A stretch of 64,000 nt of DNA from Salminus brasiliensis (GCF_030463535.1 NC_132887.1:19139358-19203357); one strand, 5' to 3'. Shown: positions 1 to 10,985, counted from the stretch's first letter. The notes: generated by a model not told the origin, from the letters alone. Numbers and translations are program-made.

Positions 1-40
1 GCTCATTTTTACTGGTAAAACTTGAGAAAGCTAAACCCAA

Positions 41-120
41 GTGAGTGGAGGCAAGGCTAAAAGCTAACCAGATACAATTGCTTCAAGTAGCTAACAGCAC
101 ATTGCGCTGAGAGGACACAA
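41..120 (+). repeat. Dispersed 'GCTAAAAGCTAACC' repeat, copy 1
   Basis: This stretch shares its order of words (GGCAAGGCTAAAAGCTAACC, ACAATT-CTTC, AGCTAAC, ACA-TTG-GCTGAGAGGACA) with 40572-40671 and 42775-42848, all in the same orientation. I do not recognise the family. Confidence 0.55.
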
Positions 121-1079
121 CTCGAGAACCGCAACACTATCTGGTAATAATTGCAAAAAAACTATAAAAATGTTTTTGCGTTTTTCTTGGTGCTAAAACT
201 ATGCTATTACATGCAGCTTCTGTGCGCTGTTGCCAGGCCCATTAACCAGCCCATAAAAGCAGAGCTCATGAGCCCTCCATCAATCTAAATCTACGTGTTT
301 GATTCTAAGGCAACATAACAGGGTTGTAAATTGACTTGTAAAACTCCATCTGAGCATTTTTAACCCATCAAAAAACTATTAAAATATTCAATAAATACAT
401 TGTTTGCCACCTTTATTAACTTTTTTGTTCCCAGAAATCTTGACATAATAAATATAACATGAAAATAATGAATAGAATGATGTATATAATTAAGTAAATC
501 TTATAAAAATGTGCCTTTTTACAAAAAAAGTTTACAGTTGTATTACTCATCATTAAAAAATGTATAATAATAATTTTATAGGTTCTATGCTAAAGCTTAT
601 AAGAAACCAGCCCCAGGTTTCTGCTTTATACCATAATGTATTGGAGATGCTGCAATACACTCACACACAATACAGATTCACGAAATGAATGTTCTGAATG
701 AAATTAATATCAATTATAATCATCCATGTTTTGCTTTTTTGTGTTTGCAAACATTGGTGTTCAAAAAACACAACTACATCAGACATTATAACTAACTGAA
801 TGCCGGTTGTAACCGTTGGACAATAGGCATTCGACAATGCACACATTCAACAATAAACATTGCCACAATTTTGGCATTGCAGTTCTATGATTTGAAGATG
901 CTTTTATGATAAATAAATAAAATAAATTAGTATTAATATTAATATTATTAAAATTATTATGGCAAGTGATCCCAAACCATAGTAATGTATGTCTCTTTTC
1001 TGAAGCACGACAACTGATAGGGTACATTCTGTTTCACAGTGCAGTTGATGATACAAAAACCTCTCGGTTAGTGGTGAAC

Positions 1080-1570
1080 CTGATCACTGCTGCCCTGAGC
1101 TAGGTCCCTGGAGAGAGAGAGTAAGGGAGGGGGCAGTTGTACTGACAGACTGAAAACAATACTCCCTCTCCAGGCGGGAAGGCCATAGAGGGGAGGGGGG
1201 GGGCGTTGGAGGAAACTGACCACTCGTTCTAGCTGATTGTGCCCAGGCTTGATAAGACGAGGTGTTTCCTCTGATGGTCTCAGCACAGCTCCATTCTGCA
1301 TTGTGTAGATGAAGAAGGTTTATAAATGGAAGGAATATTCTTAGGGCCAGGACTTCTGTCTGGGGAAACTGCTCCGGGTGCTTGAGAAGGGACGGAAATA
1401 GGGCAAAGGACAGGGGGAGAGGGGGGATACAAAGGAATCTATGTGAACTGTCGACACTCAGCTGTCCAGCTGCAGCTGGACTGCAGCCACTGCCTTTCCT
1501 TTTCATTTGCATCAAACATCCTTTTAGCAAAGGAAGAATGCTTATAACAAGGGGTTTCCCCACGTTGAGC
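1080..1570. promoter_or_regulatory. GC-rich block with E-box palindrome and octamer, candidate crip2 enhancer or promoter
   Basis: This roughly 490-bp G/C-rich, low-repeat island sits in AT-rich surroundings 1.7-2.1 kb before crip2 exon 2. It contains three CAGCTG E-boxes at 1459-1464, 1467-1472 and 1473-1478. The last two form the perfect 18-bp palindrome GTCCAGCTGCAGCTGGAC at 1464-1481. A perfect octamer ATTTGCAT lies at 1505-1512. No start codon with CRIP2 coding is inside it, so if it is a promoter it would drive a non-coding first exon. Function is inferred from motif clustering only. Confidence 0.4.
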
Positions 1571-2240
1571 TAACGAGGCTCATTACAAATGTAATGAACC
1601 ATTTAAACGCACCTTATTACTTGTAAAAGCCAGCCAAAGGAGCAAAGACTTCAAAGCCCCAAGCAATACCACATGGACCTGCTAGTTTAGTCAGTTTAGG
1701 TAGTTTTACATTGTTGGCATGTAGCTCTGTCTGAGAATTACAAAGCCTAATAGCCTGATAGATCAATGGTCTGTATTGCTATTAATGATGGGGTGTAACT
1801 GTATACAGTTATTAGTGTGATTGCGGTAGGCAATTCTTAGGCAATGCTTTTCTTAAGTTTTATTTGTCTTACTATTAGTACACCTGTTTTTTAACGCAGT
1901 TTTAGAGAAATTGACACCATTCCTACCCTGATACATATATCCTGATCTGGAATAGTGTGCTTGTGTACAGCATTTGGATAAGTGAAATAGTATTAGTACA
2001 GTAAGCATCCAAAAAAATATTGTGGCACACATACTGACATTAGAATGCATTGAAATGTGTCTGTACACCTTTTAACCCAAAGATTCCACCAAATATTGCT
2101 TATTCTAGAAGTAATAATGTAGTTGTATGCTTTGTATGTAGTTGTATGAAATTACTGTTATATTTTCCCCTTAGGAACAAATGCTGGACTGTGTAGAAAT
2201 GATAAAGACTGTTTAGAAATGATAATGATAACACACTGGT

Positions 2241-2300
2241 GAAGAGCAGTTAACTTTTAATGAATAATAATTAGCACTGCCTGTCCTAGGTTTTCAGCTG
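2241..2300 (+). repeat. Direct repeat, copy 1 (partner 2813-2881)
   Basis: GAAGAGCAGTTAACTTTTAA, then GAATAATA and GCACTGCCTGTCCTAGG with TTTTCAGCTG, occurs here and again at 2813-2881, which has about 9 extra bases. Probably two copies or two ends of a degraded mobile element of unknown type. Confidence 0.6.
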
Positions 2301-2812
2301 CTATCCCATAGACCAGCTGAGAGAATGCCTGCATCCCTCTTTCCCTTCATTGCTGCCCATTGCTACTGTCTGTGCATGGTGGAGCTTTTGGACCAAAACC
2401 TTTGGCACTCCACATTTAGTGGACATGCTCTATTAACCAAACGTATTGGATAAGCTATTGGACCAACCATATACCATAGCAACACGTTAGCAACCCCCTA
2501 TCAACACTTTAGCAACCAACACATACAGTATACATACAGAACCGCACTTACACTTGCAGTTTCTGCAGGAACGGTACTGTCTAGTTCACAGTCTGGACAT
2601 CATGCTTCAGTACGATGGGGTTCTTTTCATTTATTGTGAATAGACAGTAGGGCATGTTTTTGTGTAGGGCTGGTAAACACAGAAGGAAGTAGGTCACAAT
2701 TGGCTAAAATGCATCTCTCATGTCATGAAATACTTGTTCTATGAGTTCTATGAAGAATCATTGTATTGGTCTAGAATAGGCCTGTCACTTTTTTTGACAA
2801 TATACTGTCCCA

Positions 2813-2881
2813 GAAGAGCAGTTAACTTTTAAAGAATAATAGTTTGGGTGATTTGCACTGCCTGTCCTAGGTTTTCAGCTG
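2813..2881 (+). repeat. Direct repeat, copy 2 (partner 2241-2300)
   Basis: Same orientation as copy 1, about 570 bp downstream. It differs by TTTGGGTGATT between GAATAATAG and GCACTGCC. Confidence 0.6.
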
Positions 2882-3224
2882 TTTTTTTGACCAAGTTTAC
2901 TGGCAGCATCTCTTGGTCTATATGGCGAGTTACGCTATCTGTGAGCTTGTCATTTTACATTTACACTTTCAAGCAGTAGCAAAATGTTGAGAAGGCCACT
3001 TAACAACTGTGTTTTTTTTTGCTCCCAGCTTCTTAGAGAAGGGTCTTAGAGAACCTTTTAGGCTAGGTGTCGTTTTTAAACAATGTCGACATACCGGCTC
3101 AGTCACGTTAGTGGGCTCTCCTCGCTCATTAAGCTTAAATCCAAAAAAAAAAGGATTTATTTTGCTTGTTGTTATTCTAACACAATCTATTTCCCTCTCC
3201 TCTCTCTCCTTGTTCGTCCCCTAG

Positions 3225-3319
3225 CTGAGAAGGTGACCTCTCTGGGGAAGGACTGGCACAAGTTCTGCCTGAAATGTGAGCGCTGCAACAAGACCTTGAC
3301 AGCAGGTGGCCATGCTGAG
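3225..3319 (+). CDS. crip2: crip2 exon 2 (LIM1, first zinc module)
   Basis: This 95-nt exon follows a pyrimidine-rich acceptor ending CTAG and precedes GTGAGT. It begins in phase 1 (the G of an Ala codon comes from the missing exon) and ends on a whole codon. It encodes [18 protein letters not shown], then [14 protein letters not shown], giving the H-x2-C-x2-C-x2-C part of LIM1. The upstream CxxC pair lies on the exon not found in this window. Confidence 0.95.
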
Positions 3320-6300
3320 GTGAGTGTGAATAAGCTAGCCATTAGTAAGGCTGCTTAAGATTAAATCCATAACTGATTAATATATTGACTATTATTTGGT
3401 TAATTAACCCCATACACCCTATATGTAAGCCCAACCTTCTTCCACACTTTCCACCACTATATCACTGACATAATTAACATCAGCTTCATAGGCCCTAAAA
3501 AAGAACCCAGTGGGACTCCCCATTTATAATAGTTTCTGCATTAGGGCTAATAACTACATTTGTAAACCTAGGATTCAAGGAGTTAACTAAATGACCTGTT
3601 ATGGCTTCTACAGTTGCCTTTCATGTTACCTTTGATGATGCAGTAGATGATTTCAACAAACCAGCAGTGGCCAACCTTATCACTGGGGCAGTCTGTTTTA
3701 AAGGCTGTATATATCATATGAGCAACTAATTGATTTCGTCACCTAACCTTCCCAGCCCTTGCAGTGAGTGCATTGAGTGTGTACACTGTGAAGGAGCCCA
3801 CTCATGGGCTTGTGTTAGCACAGATCCCCCCACACAAAAACTTTTTTACAGGCCGGCAGGGAGAGTTATATATTGACTTTCTGACACTTTGCGTTTGCAT
3901 CAGATGCTCAGTGGCTGTTTCATTCTTACACTGGGCTTCAGCACCCCAGGCTAATGATGTGTGGCATTGTGTGTGGGGTGTTAGGCTGGACTCGGCTCTT
4001 CTGTTTAGTTTTCCTTTAGCAGACACAAACACATTCGAACAAGGACAACGAAACCGCGCTATAAACAACCTAATTAAAGGAATAAAGACTGCAGTCAAAA
4101 GGCTGCAGTCAAACCACCTTGACAGTGAGACTTGTTCATTGGCTTAGTCATGCTATTTAATTGCTGTGCGTCATGCAGAGCCTTTTTCTTCTTTTCCTTC
4201 TGCAGTTAGCTGAGAGACTGCTGCACTTTAATTAAGCATTTGAACAATCCCCAGAGGATAGTCTGCTGTGATTGGCTGTGCAGTCGGGGCCTTCCTGTTT
4301 TCATGTCTCTGCTCTAATGAAATTCCTCTTACTCCTCACCATCCAGCATCCTGTGACTTCACTGTCTACAGTGTCCACCCTCCTAGTATTGCAGGGAAAT
4401 CATTTTTGCTCAGATTTATAAGATATGAGTTGTCTACTTTGCTGTCAAAGTAAAAAATTCATTTTTTGTATTATTTTATAATGAATTATCAACCGCCACT
4501 TTGAACCTGAAGCAACCTACAATAGGGCAATATAGCATATAATTGTCCAGTTTATAAACATCAACCTTTGAAACCAAGCACAGGCTACAGGGGTATAAAA
4601 CCCCCATCTATGAGCTGTGGAGCAGTGAAACTGTGGCTTAGTTTGGGAGTTGGGGATGAGGTGGGGTAGTGATCATCTGACATCCTGACCTGATTAACGT
4701 TCTTGTCGTTGAATTCAATCAAACCCTCACAGCAGTGCTCCGAAATCTAGTAGAAAGCCTTCCCTGGACAGTGGAGACAGGAACTCCAACAAAAGCAGGG
4801 TAAAGTTTTTTTAAAAACCCTGATTTTGAAAGATGAATGAGCAGCTGTCCCAATACTTTTGTCCATATAGTGTATTACTAACTATAATCTGTAATCTCAG
4901 ATGAAATGTCACTGTTGACACTCAGTGGTTCTTTGTATGAACTCTCTTAAACATAAACTCTCCTAAATAGTTCTTTACAGTCCCATGAAGAACCTGTTAC
5001 CTCTACATTATGGTGAGGTTCTTTAAAAATGTTATCATTTATCTAATCCTAGATTAGACTGGTTGTATAAATGTATGGTTTAAAAAATGGAAAGGAGCAT
5101 TAATTTACATAATATCAATATTACTTATTAACCCAATGTTAATCACAGCTGAATCACAACTTCTGTAGATCTTTAATGTGAGAGACCAGACGTTTTTCCA
5201 ATGCCATTGAGGTCCAGTTCATTGCACAATCCTGAGTAACACCACATATGTCCACTACTGTTTTCTTTAAAGGAGTGTAGATCAGTGCTGATAACCAGAG
5301 CATGTGATGTTTCACAGGCACCCAGGGAGAGATAATTCCCATTTCAATCAACTGCAGTATAATGACCAATAACCCAACATAATGATAATTGCCTTGCAAA
5401 TTTCAAAACGTCCTCTCCTTGCTTCATTATACTCCCAGGACTTGGGTCAGTGCAGGAAGCATCTGACCTTTACATTTACTACAGGAAAGAGGGCCCCTGT
5501 CGTCCCTGATTGGATGCTGGTGTGCATTTGTAATCTCTAGATGGGGATTTATACGTCCTCTGGACTGACATCACCACCAAGTCCGGATGTAGGTCATGGT
5601 TGCTATGGTGAGGGCCTGGTCTGTGTTAAAGTTGTACCCCATTGTCATGAAAAGAAAGACAGGTTTAAGGATCATGAGGGCAGGACATGTGTTTTTCACC
5701 TTAAAACTGTCAGCAACTGTCTCTGCTTTACAGAAAAAGCAGGGTCAGTGCACTTAGGTCCAGAGATGTGTTTCTGCTTAGTGGCTGAAACCCAACATGG
5801 CTCCCTGTGGAAATACCCCATAAATGATGGCAGATGGTCTTCCAGAGATTATTTGATATGGCTCTGTTTTAATATCCAAAGATTCTTCATCAATGGGGCG
5901 TCGTCCTCCTCATGGACCTATAGGGGCTTCAGTAGAGGTTGGGTGGGCGTCTAAAGAGAAACCGTGGAGACTCAGATGTCAGGTTGTGGGAGCTGTAGGT
6001 TCTGAGAAGTGAGTGGGCTGGGAGTGCTAATCCATCTCACTGGTTTCTGCAGAGGAAGCAGCCTGGTTACAGTGGTGCTGCTGCTGCTGCTGCTACTGCG
6101 GTGAAATGGGAGCTGAGTTGTGGGTGTTTTCACTAGTATTATAAATCCCTGCCTACAGAAGAAGCCTGAAAAAGCCATTATACCACCATAAGACTCAACT
6201 AAAAGGGACATATTGATGCTGATATTTGCCAAAAACACTAGTATTTTAGTTAAACAGTGTTTTACCACCTGATATGATTGCCTTATTGTCAAATATGATA

Positions 6301-7452
6301 TGCAAGTTTTCTTGAACTCAATTAAAAAAAACACAATATTTAAGTTTACTGCAGAGGACACATACAACTGTAAGCTGTAACTTAACTTTATAATGGAAAG
6401 AACTCACTCACTCATGTTAAGCCGGCTAAAGATTCCCCAGCAGCGGTGCTATTAGTACTCGAATAGCTGTTGGTGCTTTGTGTCAAAGACACTGTGTATC
6501 TTGGTTAACATAAAAGGGTTAGATGTCATATGTACAGTATATCTGCCATTTATTTCATGGTGGTTGGTGTGGTACAACAGATAACACCTCTACCTGCCAG
6601 TGAGCTACCACACCATGTTGGAGACTGGGGTTCGATTCCAAGTCTGGGTGACTATGCTGCAACACTATGTTTGCCCTCCTCTGTAATACAAGTAACCTTG
6701 TAAGTTGCTCTGGATAAGAGCGTCAGCTAAATGCCACAAATGTAAATTTCTGAATCAGTTATTTTTACATTGTATCTGATGAATGGACCAATACAATTGC
6801 TCAAAAAGGACTTATATAATATAAAATATCTTTACACTTTAGACTTCCATTGGGATTTTTACCTTCACCTGTAAAGTTGCCAGTTTAGAGATACAAGGTT
6901 TTTTTTTTGTGTGCCAGCAATAATATACAAACCATTTCAGTGTGCAGACGTTTAGCCCTGCTCATTCAGAAAGTCATGTTTACTGTTTCAGCATAGACTA
7001 CTTACACTGCCAGGTAAAATAACAAAATTAGCCTTTATTCCTAGAGATAAAAAGAGGTTGGTTTCTTTGGCACATAAACCATCATCAGCCATAACATTAT
7101 CACCACTGGCAGGTGAAATGAAAAACATATACAGTACTGACGAGATAGGCTTCTGCTCATTGCCTTTTATAGTAGTCCTGATAATGTAAGAAACAGCACT
7201 TTTCCGGCCCTGACGTCTGGCATGTCAGGCATGATGGCATTTTGATCCATTACCTGTTTTTTCCCCTAGCATAGCATTGCTGGCACAGGCCCACCATTGC
7301 TGACCCTGTCTGTGACTTTGCCCACAACTGCCTGTTCCCATGACAACCACACCCCAGTGTGCCTTTGGCCAAGCTATTCCGTTACAGCCTGACACAGAGG
7401 TGTACAAAAGTGAATGTTAACCATGTTCCACTCATACACACACACACATACA

Positions 7453-7483
<31 letters not shown>

Positions 7484-10400
7484 GCACATACACACATACC
7501 TGCTTGCAGACAGTAGTTTGAATCAACATGAATCAACAGAGACAGTGTCCTGGTAACCGTTGTCAGCGTTATCCAGAAAGGGGAGCCGGTGCCAAGGGAT
7601 AACGGGCCGTTCTCTGGCTTTTACACTCAAGTGGATTAGTTTGGGACAGGCTGTGTACAAGCAACAGCTTAAAATGGAAAGGGAGCATCCAGCCAAATTA
7701 AAGCCACCCTGGACGAAGCTGTGAGGGTACAAACACACTTGTGCGGATTAAGGTTTTCAGAAGGATGGAAGTATCCAGATGTGGTGGAGCACTTTGACTT
7801 TCAGAGCTCTGTGGCACTTATTTAATTCATGCCTTCCTCACATTCTTCTCTGTCTTCTTCACAGCATGATGGGAAGCCCTTTTGTCACAAGCCATGCTAT
7901 GCTGCCCTCTTCGGGCCAAAAGGTGAGAAAAGACTTCTTGAATTTGCCCCAGTTTGCTACTCTGCTGAGTAAATTTGATAAGGAAAATAGACTTACTAGT
8001 TTTTAGTATTCCATACTCCAGATGTCTGTAGTGTGGAAGGTACTGAGTACATAGTGTCAATGCAAACTAAAAAGAAACAGTTAATGAAAATCTGTTTAAT
8101 TTTGTTCTGATGTCCACAGTTCATTCCAGTTCATTCATGTAATCATCTGCTAATCACAACATAGCTTAAACTCTATAGAGCAGCATTTCCAATAGAATGG
8201 CAGATTCTGGAGCAGCTGCATATGAGTGTACGGTCACAAGTGTCAGCTAATGCTTTTGTGGCTAAATGCTTTACACTATACAGCTAAAAGGCGGAATGAC
8301 GCAGGAACCTTTTGTATGGTTGTCTTGAGTGGTAACGCCCAATACTTCTGCAGGTGTGAACATTGGAGGTGCAGGCTCTTACGTGTACGAAGCACCTGTC
8401 AACAACAACCCATCTGCAGCTGCTGTGGAGTCTGCACCCAGGCCTGAGGAGAAGAGGGTCCTAGCACCAAGCAGACCTCCTTCTAAAGGTATTTTCTTCT
8501 TTTTACAGCTTTCACCCAATGAGATTAGCGGTTTTACAACCAGTCACTACGTAGTAGCTACACAATATGTCCAAATGTTTGGGGACACTTCTTCTAATGA
8601 ATGCATTCAGCTATGTTTAGTTTAAACCATGGCTGACAAAGACTGTGTAAATGCACACATGCAGCTTGTCTAGTGCCCGTAGAGACGTATTTCAATAGGG
8701 CTCTCTAAACCATGGTGAACCTATTGGCATCATGCCTAATGTCAGGCATGGGCTGGAGGGGTATAAAGCCCCCCGTCATTGGGCTGTGGAGCAGTGGAAC
8801 TATGTTCTCTGGAATGATGGTGCTCTAGACAATAATTTAGGGAGGAGTTGGGGGTGAGGTGGGATGGGGATCATTCAACATCCTGACCTCACTGACACTC
8901 TTGTTGCCAAATGCAGCCAAATCTTCACAGCAGTGCTGCAAAATCTAATAGAAAGACAGTTGCTCCAACAAAAGCAGGACAAACACTTGTGGATAGTGGA
9001 CAGTGGATAAGAAGGTGTCCCAATACTTTTGTCTATATAGTATATCTTTATTAAAGCATTTAAATGACTGCAATGCAGTAGTGAGTACCTTAAAACAGGC
9101 ATTTAGAATAAATTACCTAACCTCACGCCTCCCTAAAAGGTAAGGTGATTGGTTCTGTCTCTGAGTTTGACTCATTTTAGTCCGTCCGACAGCTAAAATG
9201 GAGATTATGAGCCTGTAGGGGCTTAGAGCTTACTGTGGCCTGTAGGATCTGAAGCAGCAACATTGCGACCAGTGAACCTCTGTCGGCGGGTTGTGCCCAA
9301 CTTAAAAAAAAAGCCAAGGCTGGTACGTCCCTCAGTTAAGGCAGTGATAACCGCAAGCTTGCTCTTGGGACCTTGAGGCCAGTCAGTCTAGCTTTTCCCA
9401 TACAGCCAGAAGCCACTCATCCTGCACACTGGTATTCTGCATTGCTGAAACCTTAACGATTAAAGAAAACATTAACTAGGACGAGTGCCTGAGTGTCTTT
9501 GCTTAAATGCGGTTGTTTTTTGTTTGTTTTTTTCAGCTGGAAGCGTCACCACCTTTTCTGGTGAGGCCAACATGTGCCCCAGATGTAACAAGAAGGTCTA
9601 CTTCGGTACGTTCCTGCTTGAATTAGGAAATATATGACATAACTGCTGATAATAGAAAGCTTAATAACGTCTCACGTCCTCATAACAGCGGAAAAGGTCA
9701 CGTCTCTTGGGAAAGACTGGCATCGGCCCTGTCTGCGCTGTGAAAGGTGCAGCAAGACCCTGGCAGCAGGCAGCCATGCAGAGGTAAGCCAACGAGAGAA
9801 AAAAGAACTCTGCAGAGTTTCTATCACTCAGACAGAAGTTGAAAGGTTATATGTAGTGATTTTCCACAAACAGTTGAAGCTACCAAAGTCTGAAAGCATC
9901 ACTAAAACTCAGTTAGTGTGATTAAATTATGGTGCATGAATTATGAAATAATATTATATGCATGTTATTACGCAAGTATATTAGTAGTATTATAATAATG
10001 TATTAAAAGGATGATATTAATTACATTTTATGTCATTATTTTATTACCTAATATAAATTATTATTAATTACTTTTATTATTAATTATTTTAATTGTTATT
10101 ATATGTACATTTTGTTTCAATTCCATAGTGATTTAATTTATAGTCGTGTAAAGTAACATGTTTTACATTTTAGTAAAAATAATTTCATAAATAATAAGAT
10201 AGTAAAATAGTATAGTTTAAACATTATATTTTTGTGATTTATAATTTATTTGTATTTTGTTTTGTTCTTTCACCAGCATGATGGCCAGCCCTACTGCCAT
10301 AAACCATGTTATGCTGTCCTCTTTGGGCCAAAAGGTACCTAAGACATATTTAACCTCCAGGGGGTGCTGTTGTTCAATAATAGTCACTTCAGCTTGCACT

Positions 10401-10628
10401 ATTTAAATGTATTCATAAAATCAATACAGATAACAGAGAAATGTGACCCTGATAAGAAGCAGATATTTTCTCTATTTTCAGGTGTTTACAGAAAGTCTCA
10501 ATATGTGTAAAATTACTGAGAGCTCTACTTGAAAGGTCTTTTTTCTCATGATCTTCTCAGGAGTTAACACAGGCGGCGTTGGCAGCTACATCTACGACAA
10601 GGAGCCCAACACAGAGACCCAGCCATGA
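3225..10628 (+). CDS. crip2: Cysteine-rich protein 2, two-LIM protein (gene span; first exon missing)
   Basis: CRIP2 is a small protein of two LIM zinc-binding domains, each followed by a glycine-rich stretch. The family acts as protein-protein adaptors in the nucleus and cytoskeleton, prominently in heart and vessels (family knowledge). Seven coding exons join in frame: 3225-3319, 7865-7922, 8354-8488, 9537-9605, 9689-9783, 10277-10334 and 10561-10628, all with AG/GT borders. They total 578 nt. With a usual first exon of about 43 nt the protein would be about 206 residues, close to human CRIP2 (208, from memory). LIM1 has [11 protein letters not shown] and CHKPC; LIM2 has [21 protein letters not shown] and CHKPC, so all visible zinc ligands are intact. 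The spacer [13 protein letters not shown] and the end [16 protein letters not shown] separate CRIP2 from CRIP1. The exon for the start and the first CxxC of LIM1 was not found in 1-3224 and is probably upstream. Family assignment is very secure. Confidence 0.96.
4556..4874 (+). mobile_element. Family-A Tc1-like non-autonomous element, 3' half
   Basis: Family A is defined by recurrent copies in this window: a left end near CACTATATGTCCAAATG, a middle with GGGGTATAAAGCC and GAGCTGTGGAGCAGTG, a TCCCTGGACAGT segment, and a right end GTCCCAATACTTTTGTCC followed by ATATAGTGTA. This copy starts in the middle and keeps the right end. The ACTATATAGACAAAAGTATTG-like inverted ends are typical of fish Tc1/mariner derivatives (established style; exact subfamily not determined). 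Confidence 0.75.
6561..6747 (+). mobile_element. tRNA-derived SINE with L2-type 3' tail
   Basis: The head GGTTGGTGTGGTACAACAG followed by TAACACCTCTACCTGCCAG is an A-box-type tRNA-like start. GGTTCGATTCC (6628-6640 area) is a near-perfect B box. The end (about 6698-6747: GTAAGTTGCTCTGGATAAGA, GCGTCAGCTAAATGCC, AAATGTAAAT) is the shared 3' tail of fish L2-clade LINEs and the SINEs they mobilise, and it matches the LINE tail at 61066-61116. Confidence 0.8.
7433..7499. repeat. (CA)n microsatellite, interrupted
   Basis: Alternating CA with ATACA and CGCA interruptions, in crip2 intron 2 about 370 bp before exon 3. Confidence 0.95.
7865..7922 (+). CDS. crip2: crip2 exon 3 (end of LIM1)
   Basis: This 58-nt exon between an ACAG acceptor and a GTGAGA donor encodes [19 protein letters not shown] plus one base. 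It supplies the final C-x3-C zinc ligands of LIM1 and the FGPKG motif that closes CRIP-type LIM domains. Its length and phases match exon 7 here and exon 3 of crip1. Confidence 0.95.
7923..8353 (+). other. crip2 intron 3 (431 bp)
   Basis: The intron is unremarkable and AT-leaning. At about 8180-8220 the words CAGCATTTCCAATAGAATGG and TTCTGGAGCAGC resemble the middle of family A, a possible old fragment. Nothing else is recognised. Confidence 0.6.
8354..8488 (+). CDS. crip2: crip2 exon 4 (inter-LIM linker)
   Basis: This 135-nt exon between TGCAG and GTATTT is read [13 protein letters not shown] and then a Pro/Ala/Glu/Arg-rich linker ending RPPSK. The glycine-rich start is the CRIP2 signature after LIM1. 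The linker is low in order-promoting residues and probably flexible. Both ends are phase 1, so it could be skipped without losing frame, though nothing here shows that it is. Confidence 0.95.
8489..9536 (+). other. crip2 intron 4 (1.05 kb)
   Basis: Nearly half of this intron is a family-A element (8558-9045). The rest shows no recognised feature and ends in a T-rich polypyrimidine tract (9511-9534) before exon 5. Confidence 0.7.
8558..9045 (+). mobile_element. Family-A element, near full length
   Basis: The left end is CACAATATGTCCAAATGTTT then GGGGACAC at 8561 on. The middle has CATGCCTAATG, GGGGTATAAAGCC and GTGGAGCAGTGGAACT. The right end is GTGTCCCAATACTTTTGTC followed by TATATAGTATA. 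It lies entirely within a crip2 intron in sense orientation. Confidence 0.85.
9537..9605 (+). CDS. crip2: crip2 exon 5 (start of LIM2)
   Basis: This 69-nt exon between TTTCAG and GTACGT encodes [20 protein letters not shown] followed by VYF. It carries the first CxxC of LIM2 and corresponds to the start-codon exon of crip1, including the shared phase-1 end after Val-Tyr-Phe. Confidence 0.95.
9689..9783 (+). CDS. crip2: crip2 exon 6 (LIM2, zinc module)
   Basis: This 95-nt exon lies after an intron of only 83 bp. It encodes [18 protein letters not shown] followed by [14 protein letters not shown], the H-x2-C-x2-C-x2-C block of LIM2. It is identical in length and phase to exon 2 of crip2 and exon 2 of crip1. 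Confidence 0.96.
9784..10276 (+). other. crip2 intron 6 (493 bp, very AT-rich)
   Basis: From about 9950 to 10260 the intron is almost entirely A/T with TTATTA/TAATTA words. No mobile element is recognised. The base composition contrasts with the flanking exons. Confidence 0.7.
10277..10334 (+). CDS. crip2: crip2 exon 7 (end of LIM2)
   Basis: This 58-nt exon between ACCAG and GTACCT encodes [19 protein letters not shown] plus one base, the last C-x3-C ligands of LIM2. It nearly repeats exon 3. Confidence 0.95.
10561..10628 (+). CDS. crip2: crip2 exon 8 (C-terminus and stop)
   Basis: This exon follows TTCTCAG and is read [20 protein letters not shown], then QP and TGA at 10626-10628. The glycine-rich tail plus a short acidic end is the CRIP2 C-terminus. 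Confidence 0.94.
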
Positions 10629-10985
10629 ACCCTGTTGTGTCTTCATAACATCCCTGCTCTACAATCACATGATTCCACTACAGACACAGCCACTACTGTC
10701 AGCTTACACACACTCACACACCTCCTCACACCCAAATCTCCGTCCATGCCTACTGAAACCAGTGCCAACGTGGACTTCTCTTCAAAAGAAGTGGTGCCAC
10801 ACACTATAACCCTTCTTCACTCTTTTATTTAGCTCTTCACTATGACTGAGCTCCTGGTTCTGAGTGAAGTGAAGCAGCCTTGTTCCTGCACTCTGACGGC
10901 CCGGTGCGCTGTATGCAGGACAAGAACTTGCCACCAGTCGAATCACCTTATCACCTCTAGCTGTTACATTAAAGGAATAGTTTGG
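10629..10985 (+). other. crip2: Probable crip2 3'UTR with ATTAAA polyadenylation signal
   Basis: The sequence after the stop codon is unique-looking, C- and T-rich and non-coding. ATTAAA at 10968-10973 is the first good poly(A) signal. It falls at the very start of a transposon-like terminal repeat (10969 onward). A later AATAAA at 13044-13049 is an alternative end. Confidence 0.45.

Larger units (their letters stand above)
1..3224 (+). other. crip2 first intron or upstream flank (no exon found)
   Basis: I searched this stretch for the missing start exon (a Met-Ala-Ser-Lys-Cys-Pro-like reading ending Val-Tyr-Phe before a GT donor) and did not see it. It holds one copy of a dispersed repeat (41-120), an AT-rich stretch (about 360-600 and 890-960), the GC-rich block at 1080-1570, a direct repeat pair (2241-2300, 2813-2881) and a short CATAGCAAC/TAGCAACC-type tract near 2470-2520. 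The ORFs in it show no family resemblance. Confidence 0.6.
3320..7864 (+). other. crip2 intron 2 (4.5 kb)
   Basis: This intron holds a truncated family-A element (4556-4874), a fragment of the TTCAAA/GGTTCTT palindromic element (about 4925-5040), a short (CTG)n at 6073-6096, a tRNA-derived SINE (6561-6747) and a (CA)n tract (7433-7499). Between these I see no exon-like or structured signal. The 137-codon + frame at 5541-5954 and the 131-codon minus frame at 5972-6367 look like chance. Confidence 0.7.

Noticed and set aside
1084-1563. 159-codon minus-strand ORF across the GC-rich block
   Set aside because: GC-rich DNA is naturally poor in stops. The Leu/Pro/Ser-rich reading has no recognisable motif.
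3764-4147. 127-codon + ORF in crip2 intron 2
   Set aside because: It shows no family likeness, and an overlapping minus-strand frame of similar quality suggests chance.
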